Shown here one piece after another: positions 28,744-37,135 of a stretch of DNA of 64,000 bases (its first letter is position 1; every line of letters begins with the position of its first letter). The DNA is from Pseudomonas sp. G.S.17 (GTDB lineage Bacteria; Pseudomonadota; Gammaproteobacteria; Pseudomonadales; Pseudomonadaceae), in the NCBI RefSeq assembly GCF_038096165.1, contig NZ_CP151076.1, positions 4,771,501-4,835,500 of the forward strand. Direction: 5' to 3'. Made by a program: the position numbers and the translations under genes. A model generated the notes under the pieces. That model was not told the DNA's origin and did no database searches. It saw only the letters and a program-made list of their open reading frames with translations.

Positions 28744-29214
28744 ATGACCCAGGTTACCAACACCCCATACGAAGCCCTTGAAGTCGGTCAGACCGCCAGT
28801 TACAGCAAGACTGTTGAAGAGCGCGACATCCAGCTGTTCGCGGCGATGTCCGGTGATCACAACCCGGTGCACCTGGATGCCGAATACGCTGCGCAGACCA
28901 TGTTCAAGGAGCGTATCGCCCACGGCATGTTCAGCGGCGCACTGATCAGCGCGGCCGTCGCCTGCGAGCTGCCTGGGCCGGGCACCATTTATGTGGGCCA
29001 GCAGATGACGTTCCAGAAGCCGGTAAAACTGGGCGACACCCTGACCGTGCGCCTGGAGATCCTGGAAAAAATGCCGAAATTCCGCGTACGCATCGCGACT
29101 CGCGTCTTCAACCAGCGTGAAGAACTGGTGGTCGATGGCGAAGCAGAGATCATCGCCCCGCGTAAACAGCAGACCGTGACCCTGACTCAATTGCCGGCAA
29201 TCAGCATCGGTTGA
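28744..29214 (+). CDS. phaJ1: (R)-specific enoyl-CoA hydratase, MaoC-like, PhaJ1 type (156 aa)
   Basis: The hydratase-2 signature is present: FAAMSGDHNPVHLD, with the catalytic Asp and His, followed by RIAHGMFSGALIS. The single hot-dog domain and 156-residue length match PhaJ1 (PA3302) of P. aeruginosa, and the ending ...LPAISIG also matches what I recall of it. The enzyme makes (R)-3-hydroxyacyl-CoA from beta-oxidation intermediates for polyhydroxyalkanoate synthesis. The ATG at 28744 is chosen over a longer frame from 28588 that would overlap the hydrolase gene. It follows the hydrolase by 55 bases and is probably cotranscribed. Confidence 0.85.
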   Translation: MTQVTNTPYEALEVGQTASYSKTVEERDIQLFAAMSGDHNPVHLDAEYAAQTMFKERIAHGMFSGALISAAVACELPGPGTIYVGQQMTFQKPVKLGDTLTVRLEILEKMPKFRVRIATRVFNQREELVVDGEAEIIAPRKQQTVTLTQLPAISIG

Positions 29215-29231
29215 TTCTGCTGGATCAGAAC

Positions 29232-29323
29232 GTGGGAGCGAGCTTGCTCGCGAAGAGGGCTTTGCATTCGAAGCATCTGCAGAGCCTGACAAATCGCCTT
29301 CGCGAGCAAGCTCGCTCCCACAC
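29232..29323. repeat. REP doublet, GTGGGAGC family, after phaJ1
   Basis: The arm at 29232-29256 (GTGGGAGCGAGCTTGCTCGC...) is mirrored by ...GCGAGCAAGCTCGCTCCCAC at 29297-29323. It lies between the convergent phaJ1 and ccoM genes. Confidence 0.82.
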
Positions 29324-29416
29324 AGGTTGCATAGATGCAATTAACCATCACAAAAAAAAGGGCGACCGAAGTCGCCCAAAATGCCTTGCGTGCTCTTGTT
29401 ATAGAAGGCCTCAGCC

Positions 29417-29527
29417 TCACTTGCGCTTTTGCGAGTCCTTCCAGATAAATAGTCCGAAGCCTGCGAAGAACACCAGCATCAGGCCAACGGTAACGACACC
29501 GGCCACAACCACATTGTCGAAAAACAT
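29417..29527 (-). CDS. ccoM: CcoM-like small subunit of cbb3 cytochrome oxidase (36 aa)
   Basis: A 36-residue single-span membrane protein, MFFDNVVVAGVVTVGLMLVF followed by FAGFGLFIWKDSQKRK. It has one hydrophobic helix and a basic C-terminus and matches my memory of CcoM, the 4-kDa accessory subunit seen in Pseudomonas stutzeri cbb3 oxidase. AGGAGG precedes the ATG by 7 bases, a strong ribosome binding site for so small a frame. An ANR-type box lies 66-79 bases upstream, as expected of a gene induced at low oxygen. The rest of the oxidase operon is not in this window, so the gene is separate from its partners. Confidence 0.8.
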   Translation of the reverse strand: MFFDNVVVAGVVTVGLMLVFFAGFGLFIWKDSQKRK

Positions 29528-29592
29528 AACCGCGCCTCCTGCTCTGCCCCTGTTCGATGGAGCAAGATTACCCACAGCGGCGGCGATGGAAA

Positions 29593-29606
29593 TTGACCCA
29601 AATCAA
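29593..29606. promoter_or_regulatory. ANR/FNR box upstream of ccoM
   Basis: TTGACCCAAATCAA matches the ANR/FNR consensus TTGAT-N4-ATCAA with one mismatch. Its centre is about 73 bases from the ccoM start codon, a distance that allows activation from about -41.5 if the leader is about 30 bases long. Function is inference from the consensus. Confidence 0.7.
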
Positions 29607-29642
29607 TAGCGCCACACGCTCGATCACCAAGCGCGTGGACAA

Positions 29643-29656
29643 CTGATCTGGGTCAA
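29643..29656. promoter_or_regulatory. Second ANR/FNR-like box
   Basis: CTGATCTGGGTCAA has one mismatch in each half against TTGAT-N4-ATCAA. It lies 50 bases further from ccoM than the first box and just beyond the 3' end of the next small gene. It may be a weaker second site for ccoM. Confidence 0.4.
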
Positions 29657-29672
29657 CAGAATTGGGGGGGAT

Positions 29673-29834
29673 TCAGCGTTTTTTCGGTTTGTTCTTCGAC
29701 TTTTTCCTGCCCGCACTCAAGGGCATGGCTTGCTCGAAGGCGTTGCGCACTTCGTTCAATCGCTTGTCGTTCAGATCGTGTACCCGCTTGGCACGTTCGG
29801 CGCCCAGGTCGATCAGTTTTTCGTCTCCGCTCAT
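29673..29834 (-). CDS. Small conserved basic hypothetical protein (53 aa)
   Basis: The frame from ATG 29834 gives a short, highly charged, predicted helical protein beginning MSGDEKLIDLGAERAKRVHD and ending in a Lys/Arg-rich tail GRKKSKNKPKKR. The helix-plus-basic-tail shape suggests nucleic acid or ribosome contact, but I do not recognise the family and assign no role. The ATG 17 codons upstream has no similarity support. It is 145 bases upstream of ccoM on the same strand, but the ANR boxes between them suggest separate transcription. Confidence 0.55.
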   Translation of the reverse strand: MSGDEKLIDLGAERAKRVHDLNDKRLNEVRNAFEQAMPLSAGRKKSKNKPKKR

Positions 29835-29934
29835 GGCCTGCACTCTCGAACACATGGAAGTGAGGCTAATAATGCGTAATCGCAAGAGCCATGACCAGCG
29901 CAGCAGCGCTCACGGGCGCGCACGCTGATCACGC

Positions 29935-30273
29935 TCAGACTTCCACATCCACCCACATGCCCTGGCGCGGCGCTTCATCCATCAGCGGCACCACCGGCAC
30001 GGTGTTATCGGCGTTCAGCGAATGACCGGGCACCGCCAGGTGTTCCGGCTCGTCCGAACTCTGCTCACGACGCTTTTGCTGCTCGTGATGACGTTGCTGT
30101 TCTTCACGCAACAATAACGCGCTGTGTTCAGCGTCATGATTGCGCAAGTCGATGGTGGTTTCGGTGGAGCTGGGCTGCACGGGCGCAACAGGCGGAATAT
30201 CCGGCACTTGTCTGGCCGCATCCAACTGGGAAGTCACGGGCACCACACTCAAGGGAAGCGTCGGCTGCAGCAT
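29935..30273 (-). CDS. Hypothetical protein, charged, proline-rich N-terminus (112 aa)
   Basis: The protein has no signal peptide. Residues 1-45 are rich in Pro and Val, residues 50-75 form a Gln/Arg/Glu-rich helix (LLLREEQQRHHEQQKRREQ), and the end is WVDVEV. I do not recognise a named family; similar small proteins occur beside rapA in other pseudomonads as I remember. AGGAG lies 8-9 bases before the ATG, which supports translation. It is divergent from rapA with 215 bases between the starts. Confidence 0.6.
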   Translation of the reverse strand: MLQPTLPLSVVPVTSQLDAARQVPDIPPVAPVQPSSTETTIDLRNHDAEHSALLLREEQQRHHEQQKRREQSSDEPEHLAVPGHSLNADNTVPVVPLMDEAPRQGMWVDVEV

Positions 30274-30488
30274 GATTTGATCTCCTGTTGAGTAATTGTC
30301 GGCCGCCGTTTCGTCGACTTGAACCGTTGAATGAGAAAGATTCGACTATGTTTGCTGCAAGTAGTGCCGCAAAACGCGGTTTTAGCCGGAAATACAGGAG
30401 AAATCGCGTTGAAAGTTCACTCCGCCTTTGGCCTGGGCAGTGTGTTCCGTTAAGATAGTCGGCTTTTTCAAGGCGGGAGACAGGCAGC

Positions 30489-33335
30489 ATGGCGCAGCAG
30501 TATCAACCGGGGCAACGCTGGATTAGCGACAGCGAAGCCGAGCTGGGTTTAGGCACCGTTCTGGCACAGGACGGCCGCTTGTTGACCGTGCTCTATCCGG
30601 CCACTGGCGACACGCGTCAATACGCTTTGCGTAACGCGCCGTTGACCCGCGTGCGCTTTTCTCCCGGCGACGTGATCACTCACTTCGAAAACTGGAAGAT
30701 GACCGTGCGCGAAGTCGACGATGTCGACGGCCTGCTGGTCTATCACGGGCTCAACGCGCAGAACGAACCGGTCACCCTGCCGGAAACCCAGCTGTCGAAC
30801 TTCATTCAGTTCCGTCTCGCCACCGACCGCCTGTTCGCCGGGCAGATCGACCCGCTGGCCTGGTTCTCGCTGCGTTACCACACGTTGGAACACACCAGCC
30901 GCCAGTTACAGTCGTCCCTTTGGGGCCTGGGTGGCGTGCGTGCGCAACCTATCGCGCACCAGTTGCACATCGCCCGGGAAGTCGCCGACCGTATCGCGCC
31001 TCGGGTTTTGCTGGCGGACGAAGTCGGCCTGGGCAAGACCATCGAAGCCGGTCTGGTGATCCATCGCCAGTTGCTGTCCGGTCGTGCCAATCGCGTGTTG
31101 ATTCTGGTCCCGGAAAACCTGCAGCACCAATGGCTGGTGGAAATGCGCCGCCGTTTCAACCTGCAGGTCGCGCTGTTCGATTCCGAGCGCTTCATCGAAA
31201 GCGATGCCAGCAACCCGTTTGAAGACACCCAGCTCGCGCTGGTGGCGCTGGAATGGCTGGTCGAAGACGAGAAAGCCCAGGACGCGCTGTTTGCTGCGGG
31301 CTGGGACTTGATGGTGGTCGATGAGGCTCACCACCTGGTCTGGCACGAAGAAAAGGCCAGCCCTGAATATTCCCTGGTCGAGCAATTGGCTGAAGTGATT
31401 CCCGGCGTACTGCTGCTCACCGCGACTCCGGAACAACTGGGTCAGGACAGCCACTTTGCGCGTCTGCGCCTGCTGGACCCGAACCGCTTCCACGACCTGC
31501 AAGCCTTCCGCGCTGAAAGCGAAAACTATCGCCCGGTGGCCGAAGCGGTGCAGGAGTTGCTCGACAAGGGTCGCCTGTCGCCTAAAGCTCACAAAACCAT
31601 TCAAGGCTTCCTCGGCAGCGAGGGCGAAGCATTGCTGGCCGCCGTCAACGATGGCGACACCGAAGCCAGCGCGCGCCTGATCCGCGAATTGCTCGACCGC
31701 CACGGCACAGGCCGCGTGCTGTTCCGCAACACCCGGGCCGCCGTGCAAGGCTTCCCGGAGCGCAAGCTGCATCAGTATCCGCTGCCCTGCCCGGCCGAAT
31801 ACCTTGAATTGCCGTTGGGTGAACACGCTGACCTGTACCCGGAAGTCAGCTTCCAGGCGCAACCGGACGTCACTGAAGAAGAACGCTGGTGGCGCTTCGA
31901 CCCGCGCGTCGACTGGCTGATCGACACGCTGAAAATGCTCAAGCGCGTCAAAGTGCTGGTGATCTGCGCCCACGCCGAAACCGCGATGGATCTGGAAGAC
32001 GCTTTGCGCGTGCGTTCCGGCATCCCGGCCACGGTGTTCCATGAAGGCATGAACATCCTTGAACGCGACCGCGCTGCGGCGTATTTCGCGGATGAAGAGT
32101 TCGGCGCCCAGGTGTTGATCTGTTCGGAAATCGGCAGCGAAGGCCGCAACTTCCAGTTCTCCCACCACCTGGTGCTGTTCGATCTGCCTGCGCACCCGGA
32201 CTTGCTGGAACAGCGTATCGGTCGCCTGGACCGAATCGGCCAAAAACACACCATCGAACTGCACGTGCCATTCCTGGAAACCAGCCCGCAAGCGCGGCTG
32301 TTCCAGTGGTATCACGAAGCGCTCAATGCGTTCCTCAACACCTGTCCGACCGGCAACGCCCTGCAACACCAGTTCGGCCCACGCCTGCTGCCGTTGCTGG
32401 AAAGCGGCGACGACGATGAATGGCAGGCGCTGATCGATGAAGCCCGCGCCGAGCGGGTGCGCCTGGAAAGTGAACTGCACACCGGTCGCGACCGCTTGCT
32501 GGAGCTTAATTCCGGTGGCGCTGGCGAAGGCGAGGCGCTGGTCGAGGCGATTCTTGAGCAGGACGATCAGTTCACCCTGCCGATCTATATGGAAACCCTG
32601 TTCAATGCGTTCGGCATCGACAGCGAAGACCATTCGGAAAACGCCCTGATCCTCAAGCCAAGCGAAAAAATGCTCGACGCCAGCTTCCCGCTGGGCGACG
32701 ACGAAGGCGTGACCATCACTTACGACCGCAACCAGGCGCTGTCTCGCGAAGACATGCAATTCATTACCTGGGAACACCCGATGGTTCAGGGCGGCATGGA
32801 TCTGGTGCTGTCCGGGTCGATGGGCAACACCGCCGTGGCGCTGATCAAGAACAAGGCACTCAAGCCAGGCACCGTTTTGCTGGAACTGCTCTACGTCAGC
32901 GAAGTGGTTGCGCCGCGCTCGCTGCAACTGGGCCGTTACCTGCCACCGGCCGCCTTGCGCTGCCTGCTGGATGCCAACGGCAATGACTTGTCAGGCCGAG
33001 TGTCGTTCGTGACCCTGAATGAACAACTGGAAAGCGTGCCGCGCGCCAGTGCCAACAAGTTCATCCAGGCCCAGCGCGACGTGCTCAATCCGCAGATCAA
33101 CGCCGGCGAAGCCAGGATCGCACCGAAACACGCCGAACGCGTAGCCGAGGCGCAGCGTCGCCTGGCTGCCGACACCGACGAAGAACTGGCGCGCCTCACC
33201 GCCCTGCAAGCCGTCAACCCGACGGTGCGCGACAGCGAACTGATCGCCCTGCGCGCGCAACGCGAGCAAGGCCTGGCGATGCTGGATAAAGCCGCGCTGC
33301 GTCTGGAAGCGATTCGGGTGCTGGTGGCGGGTTGA
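30489..33335 (+). CDS. rapA: RNA polymerase-associated SWI2/SNF2 ATPase RapA (948 aa)
   Basis: The protein opens with the RapA N-terminal Tudor-like region ([20 protein letters not shown]). Walker A is in [15 protein letters not shown] near residue 177 and the DEAH box is VVDEAHH near residue 276. The second helicase lobe has [20 protein letters not shown] and [11 protein letters not shown] (motif VI). A RapA C-terminal domain follows, and the length matches E. coli RapA (968 aa). RapA binds core RNA polymerase and helps recycle it. GGGAG precedes the ATG. A candidate promoter TTTGGC (30427) with TAAGAT (30451), 18-base spacing, is weak evidence only. Confidence 0.93.
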   Translation: MAQQYQPGQRWISDSEAELGLGTVLAQDGRLLTVLYPATGDTRQYALRNAPLTRVRFSPGDVITHFENWKMTVREVDDVDGLLVYHGLNAQNEPVTLPETQLSNFIQFRLATDRLFAGQIDPLAWFSLRYHTLEHTSRQLQSSLWGLGGVRAQPIAHQLHIAREVADRIAPRVLLADEVGLGKTIEAGLVIHRQLLSGRANRVLILVPENLQHQWLVEMRRRFNLQVALFDSERFIESDASNPFEDTQLALVALEWLVEDEKAQDALFAAGWDLMVVDEAHHLVWHEEKASPEYSLVEQLAEVIPGVLLLTATPEQLGQDSHFARLRLLDPNRFHDLQAFRAESENYRPVAEAVQELLDKGRLSPKAHKTIQGFLGSEGEALLAAVNDGDTEASARLIRELLDRHGTGRVLFRNTRAAVQGFPERKLHQYPLPCPAEYLELPLGEHADLYPEVSFQAQPDVTEEERWWRFDPRVDWLIDTLKMLKRVKVLVICAHAETAMDLEDALRVRSGIPATVFHEGMNILERDRAAAYFADEEFGAQVLICSEIGSEGRNFQFSHHLVLFDLPAHPDLLEQRIGRLDRIGQKHTIELHVPFLETSPQARLFQWYHEALNAFLNTCPTGNALQHQFGPRLLPLLESGDDDEWQALIDEARAERVRLESELHTGRDRLLELNSGGAGEGEALVEAILEQDDQFTLPIYMETLFNAFGIDSEDHSENALILKPSEKMLDASFPLGDDEGVTITYDRNQALSREDMQFITWEHPMVQGGMDLVLSGSMGNTAVALIKNKALKPGTVLLELLYVSEVVAPRSLQLGRYLPPAALRCLLDANGNDLSGRVSFVTLNEQLESVPRASANKFIQAQRDVLNPQINAGEARIAPKHAERVAEAQRRLAADTDEELARLTALQAVNPTVRDSELIALRAQREQGLAMLDKAALRLEAIRVLVAG

Positions 33336-33356
33336 TCGGATAAAGGCATGCCTCGC

Positions 33357-33412
33357 TGTAGGACCGGCTTTAGCCGGGAGGGCAATGACGCCTTCGCGAC
33401 TAAAGTCGCTCC
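33357..33412. repeat. REP element, TAGGACCGGCTTTAGCCGG family, after rapA
   Basis: The arm GTAGGACCGGCTTTAGCCGG... at 33357-33381 is followed by a diverged mirror arm CGCGACTAAAGTCGCTCC at 33395-33412. The two arms differ in sequence, so this is either a degenerate doublet or two REP variants side by side. It lies between the convergent rapA and MFS genes. Confidence 0.65.
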
Positions 33413-33436
33413 TTCGGCTTCCGGGAAGGCGGCACG

Positions 33437-34369
33437 TCAGGCAACCGTCGCTTTCCCCGCTCCAATCTCCTCCGGCTCATCCGCCGCCATCCCCACCCTC
33501 ATCTTCTGCGCGTCGCGGCTAAAGCAGCGTGACGCCTGATGCAGAAACAGCAAGGTCATGAACAACGCTACCGGGATCAGGTACATGGCGTCATGCAGCC
33601 CCACCGCCTTGAACGCCTCGGCCATTTCCAGGGCGCCGGCAGCCGCCATCGCCGAATGGGCAAAATGATCGGACAACAACCCCACCACCACCGGCCCTAA
33701 ACCGCCGCCCAGCAGATACAAACCGGCAAAAAACAGCGCCATGGCCGTCGCGCGCAAACGGGGTTCCACGACATCCTGAATCGCGGTGTAGACGCAAGTA
33801 TAAAAGTTGTAGGCGAACAACCAGCCCAGGCCGAACACGGCGACAAACACACCGATTTCAATCCGTCCCGCGTGCAAGGCATAGCCCGTGGCCAGCGTCG
33901 CCACCAGCATGCTCACTGCAGCGAACATCAAGCGTCCATTGGCAAAACGCTGGTGCAGTTTGTCAGCGATCCAGCCTCCAGCGGTCAGACCGACCAACCC
34001 CGTAACTCCGACGATGATCCCGGTGGCGACCGCTGTTTCCTGCAACGGCAACCGGAAATAGCGTTGCAGCATCGGCACCATGAATGAGTTGCACGCATAA
34101 GTGGCGAAGTTGAAGGTCAATCCGGCCAGCACCAGCCAGCCAAAGGTCGGGATCGCCAGTACGCGACGGATCGGCTCGATGATGATCGCCGGGATGGTGC
34201 GGTCGAAGAAATTGAACAGGTTGGCCAGAAACAGCAGAAACAGGACGCGCCAGGCATTGGTCGCCTGGGAAGAGTTTTTCGGTAACGTGCTGCGCGTAAA
34301 CGATCCCTTGTTCTTATTGTTGGACGTCTTGTTATTGGTCAGAGCAGTGCAGAACAATTTAGAACCCAT
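33437..34369 (-). pseudogene. MFS transporter with apparent in-frame loss of TM2-TM6 (about 310 aa)
   Basis: The sequence begins with a typical first transmembrane helix of a spinster-like MFS transporter (LLFLANLFNFFDRTIPAII) ending EPIR. It then jumps directly to VLAIPTFGWLVLAGLTFNF, which in this family is the start of the second half (TM7). After that come five more spans and the second-half loop motif GGWIADKLHQR. Family members are about 430-460 residues; this one is about 310, and the missing part is the whole TM2-TM6 region with the central loop. The reading frame is intact, so it may be expressed, but seven spans without the N-terminal bundle are unlikely to transport. The start is uncertain: ATG 34369 lacks a clear ribosome binding site. 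Junction lies near 34175. Confidence 0.6.
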
Positions 34370-34564
34370 ACTGCGCAATGTCTGTAAACATTCGTAAAGA
34401 GTGTTCTCTTACCCCGTTCGAGGGGATAGATCCGTTAGTTATCGGGCCTATTCCAAATTAGTTGCAACTAGCCGGCAATACTCCCACTCGTCGGTTTTTA
34501 GCTCCCTATAATCAGCTCATATCGCCATTGGTTATAAACCCTTGGTGACACTGGGATGGAATAG

Positions 34565-36805
34565 ATGGGGTTCGCTATGGATTGGGTGGGGTTGAAGGCC
34601 GTTTTCGGGCCGCCGGCACAAGGACAGCTGCCTCTGGATTGCTCTCATGATCAATTCCTGATGATTCTGGCCTACGCGGTGATGTGTGCCGCGTGCTTTG
34701 CCACGCTGCACGTCAGTGAGCGCGCAATACAAGTCGAGAATTACCACAGTCGGCAACGCTGGCAGGTGCTGGGTGCGTTTTGCCTGGCGGGCGGCGTGTG
34801 GGCCATGCATTACATTGCCATGCTGGCACTCGAAGTGCCGATGCCGATGCGCTACGACCTGACCGCGACCATCGCCTCGCTGCTGATTGCATTGGTTGCT
34901 GGCGCTCTGGCAATGAAGGCCATTACCCAGGAAACCCTGAATCGGCCAAGCAGCATCCTGAATGCGACAGCGATCGGGCTCGGCATCGTCACCATGCATT
35001 ACCTGGGCATGTCAGCCCTGCGCTCCGAGGCAGCGCAATACTACGAACCCAAGTCGTTCGCACTTTCCGTCCTGCTGGCAATTCTCAGCAGTCTCGTCCT
35101 GTTACTGATGGCCCGCGAGCTTCGGCACGGGGGCGATGCGCTGTATCAGTTCCGCAGAGGGGTAGCGAGCGTGCTTATCGGTGCGGGCTTGCTGTGCACG
35201 CACATGACTGGTATTTGGTCGCTGCATTTGACGATGACCACGAATATGGCGATGCACTCGACCCAGCCCGAAAACGGCCTGCAACTGGGCTTGACGATTG
35301 CGTTGATCGCCTTACTGATCGTCGGCGGCAGTATCAGTGCATCGCTGGCCGACAAAAAGCTGCAGGAGAAGGAAATCGACCTGCGACGGGTCAACCTGCT
35401 GCTTGACCAACTCGATCAGGCTCGCGTGTCATTGCAGCAAGTGGCTCATCACGATCCGCTGACCAATCTGCTCAATCGTCGTGGTTTCAATCAGATCTTT
35501 GCCGAAAAGCTGCTGGAATACAGTTCCGAGGGCGGCATGCTGGCGGTGATGTTCCTCGATATCGACCATTTCAAACGCATCAACGACAGCCTGGGCCACG
35601 ATGCCGGTGATGAATTGCTCAAGGTCATCGCCGAGCGCATTCACAGCGCGACCCGCGTGCAGGATGTGGTCGCGCGCTTTGGTGGCGACGAGTTCTGCAT
35701 TCTCATCGACCTGCCCAACGCCGAGGAAGCCCGAAGTCTGGCCGAGCGGATCATGCAAAAGATGACGCAACCTATCGTGCTGGCTGGGCGCCGCATGGTG
35801 ATGACCACCAGTATTGGCGTCAGCACGTTCCCCAAGGACGGTCAGACCTGCGAAGAATTGCTCAAGCATGCCGATCTGGCGCTTTATCAATCCAAGGACA
35901 ACGGTCGCAATCGGGTGAACTTCTACATCCCAAGCCTCAAGACCCAGGCCTGCCTGGAGCTGAATCTTGAACAAGAACTGTGCAACGCCTTGCACGAAGG
36001 CTCCGGGCTGCAGCTTTATTACCAACCCATTGTCGATCTGCGGAACGGACAGGTCAGCAAGCTGGAAGCGTCGCTGCACTGGGAGCATCCCCGACATGGC
36101 TTGCTCACGCCTGATCGATTTCTGCGCATTGCCGAAGCCAATGGCCTGATCGTCGATCTTGACCTCTGGGTGCTGCGCCGCGCCTGCCAGGACTTGAGCG
36201 AACTGGCCCGCGTTGGTCTGGACGAGCTAGTCATCGCGGTGAACTGGTCTGCCATCAACCTTGGCCGGCCAGATCTGGTTGATGAGGTTCTGGCGGTGCT
36301 GCAAGAAACCGGCATTGTCCCGTCCCGACTGGAACTGGAAGTGACCGAAAACGCCTTGATGGGCAATATCAGCAACGTGATCAGTCAGCTCAAACAGATC
36401 CGCAACCTGGGCATATCGCTGTCCATCGACGACTTCGGCAGCGGAGCCTCGTCGCTGGCCTATCTCAAGCGCCTGCCGCTGGATACGGTAAAGATTGACC
36501 GTTCATTCATCGTCGACACATTGAAATCGCCCCAGGACATGGAAATCGTGCAGGCGATTGTCGCCATGGCCCACACGCTGCGCCTGAAGGTCGTTGCTGA
36601 AGGCGTGGAGACCCCCGAGCAGCTGGATTACGTCAAGCAATACGGCTGCGACTATGTGCAGGGCAATCTATTTACCGCTCCTCAACCGCTCGGGCAACTG
36701 TCCGGCGAACTGCGTCAACAACGGACTGCCAGTGACTCGCCAGTGTCGAAGCCCGCCGCGCGTGTTGTCCCCCTCAAACAGAAAACCGCAAAGAAAGGGT
36801 ACTGA
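34565..36805 (+). CDS. MHYT-GGDEF-EAL cyclic-di-GMP protein (NbdA/MucR type, 746 aa)
   Basis: Residues 1-260 are a seven-helix MHYT sensor domain with motifs AMHYIAM (M81), TMHYLGM and CTHMTGIW, thought in this family to bind a metal and sense NO, CO or O2. A GGDEF domain follows with the exact GGDEF at 373-377 and an RVQD inhibitory site five residues before it, so cyclase activity and feedback inhibition look intact. The EAL domain has the catalytic Glu (E501) but reads EAS instead of EAL, and LHW where LRW is usual; the later motifs ELEVTEN, DDFGSG, KIDRSF and AEGVE are present. Its place after rapA matches nbdA (PA3311) of P. aeruginosa, whose GGDEF is degenerate (AGDEF). A TATAAT at 34507-34512 preceded by C could be a sigma-S-type -10. 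Confidence 0.88.
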   Translation: MGFAMDWVGLKAVFGPPAQGQLPLDCSHDQFLMILAYAVMCAACFATLHVSERAIQVENYHSRQRWQVLGAFCLAGGVWAMHYIAMLALEVPMPMRYDLTATIASLLIALVAGALAMKAITQETLNRPSSILNATAIGLGIVTMHYLGMSALRSEAAQYYEPKSFALSVLLAILSSLVLLLMARELRHGGDALYQFRRGVASVLIGAGLLCTHMTGIWSLHLTMTTNMAMHSTQPENGLQLGLTIALIALLIVGGSISASLADKKLQEKEIDLRRVNLLLDQLDQARVSLQQVAHHDPLTNLLNRRGFNQIFAEKLLEYSSEGGMLAVMFLDIDHFKRINDSLGHDAGDELLKVIAERIHSATRVQDVVARFGGDEFCILIDLPNAEEARSLAERIMQKMTQPIVLAGRRMVMTTSIGVSTFPKDGQTCEELLKHADLALYQSKDNGRNRVNFYIPSLKTQACLELNLEQELCNALHEGSGLQLYYQPIVDLRNGQVSKLEASLHWEHPRHGLLTPDRFLRIAEANGLIVDLDLWVLRRACQDLSELARVGLDELVIAVNWSAINLGRPDLVDEVLAVLQETGIVPSRLELEVTENALMGNISNVISQLKQIRNLGISLSIDDFGSGASSLAYLKRLPLDTVKIDRSFIVDTLKSPQDMEIVQAIVAMAHTLRLKVVAEGVETPEQLDYVKQYGCDYVQGNLFTAPQPLGQLSGELRQQRTASDSPVSKPAARVVPLKQKTAKKGY

Positions 36806-37135
36806 CACGCCTTCGAGCTTTTGGGGGGTAAAGGACGATACCCCCACGGCGGCCTGTAAACATTCGCCAGGCAAATATCCAGGCACGGCGACGTCCAGGA
36901 TGCGGCGCAATGACAACAGTCAATTACCGAGGTTCAACCCACCGGTCAGAATCACTAAAGATTTCCGTGAGCCCGCCGATTCACTATTGAACCAGACAGG
37001 GAGCGCCTTGGTCATTGCTCGGGTTCATTCCCAATCGCCCCTGGAAATAATTGCACTGCGATGTCGTAACTTCTCTTTCCGTGATGGCGCGATGACCCCA
37101 ACCGCATCGCAGCCTCCTTAGGCAAATGGCCCACG
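36806..37135. other. 330-base intergenic region before the tubulin-like gene
   Basis: No coding frame is convincing here. A GGGGGTA (36824-36830) / TACCCCC (36839-36845) stem lies 18 bases after the MHYT gene stop; it has no T run, so at best it is a weak or Rho-dependent end. The remainder should hold the promoter of the tubulin-like gene, but I found no clear -35/-10 pair. Confidence 0.4.

Noticed and set aside
30906..32927. 673-codon minus-strand frame opposite rapA
   Set aside because: It is fully inside rapA, which has all family motifs; the antisense frame has no recognisable domain and no ribosome binding site.
36824..36845. GGGGGTA/TACCCCC stem after the MHYT gene as a terminator
   Set aside because: Short stem without a following T run; not enough to call a Rho-independent terminator.
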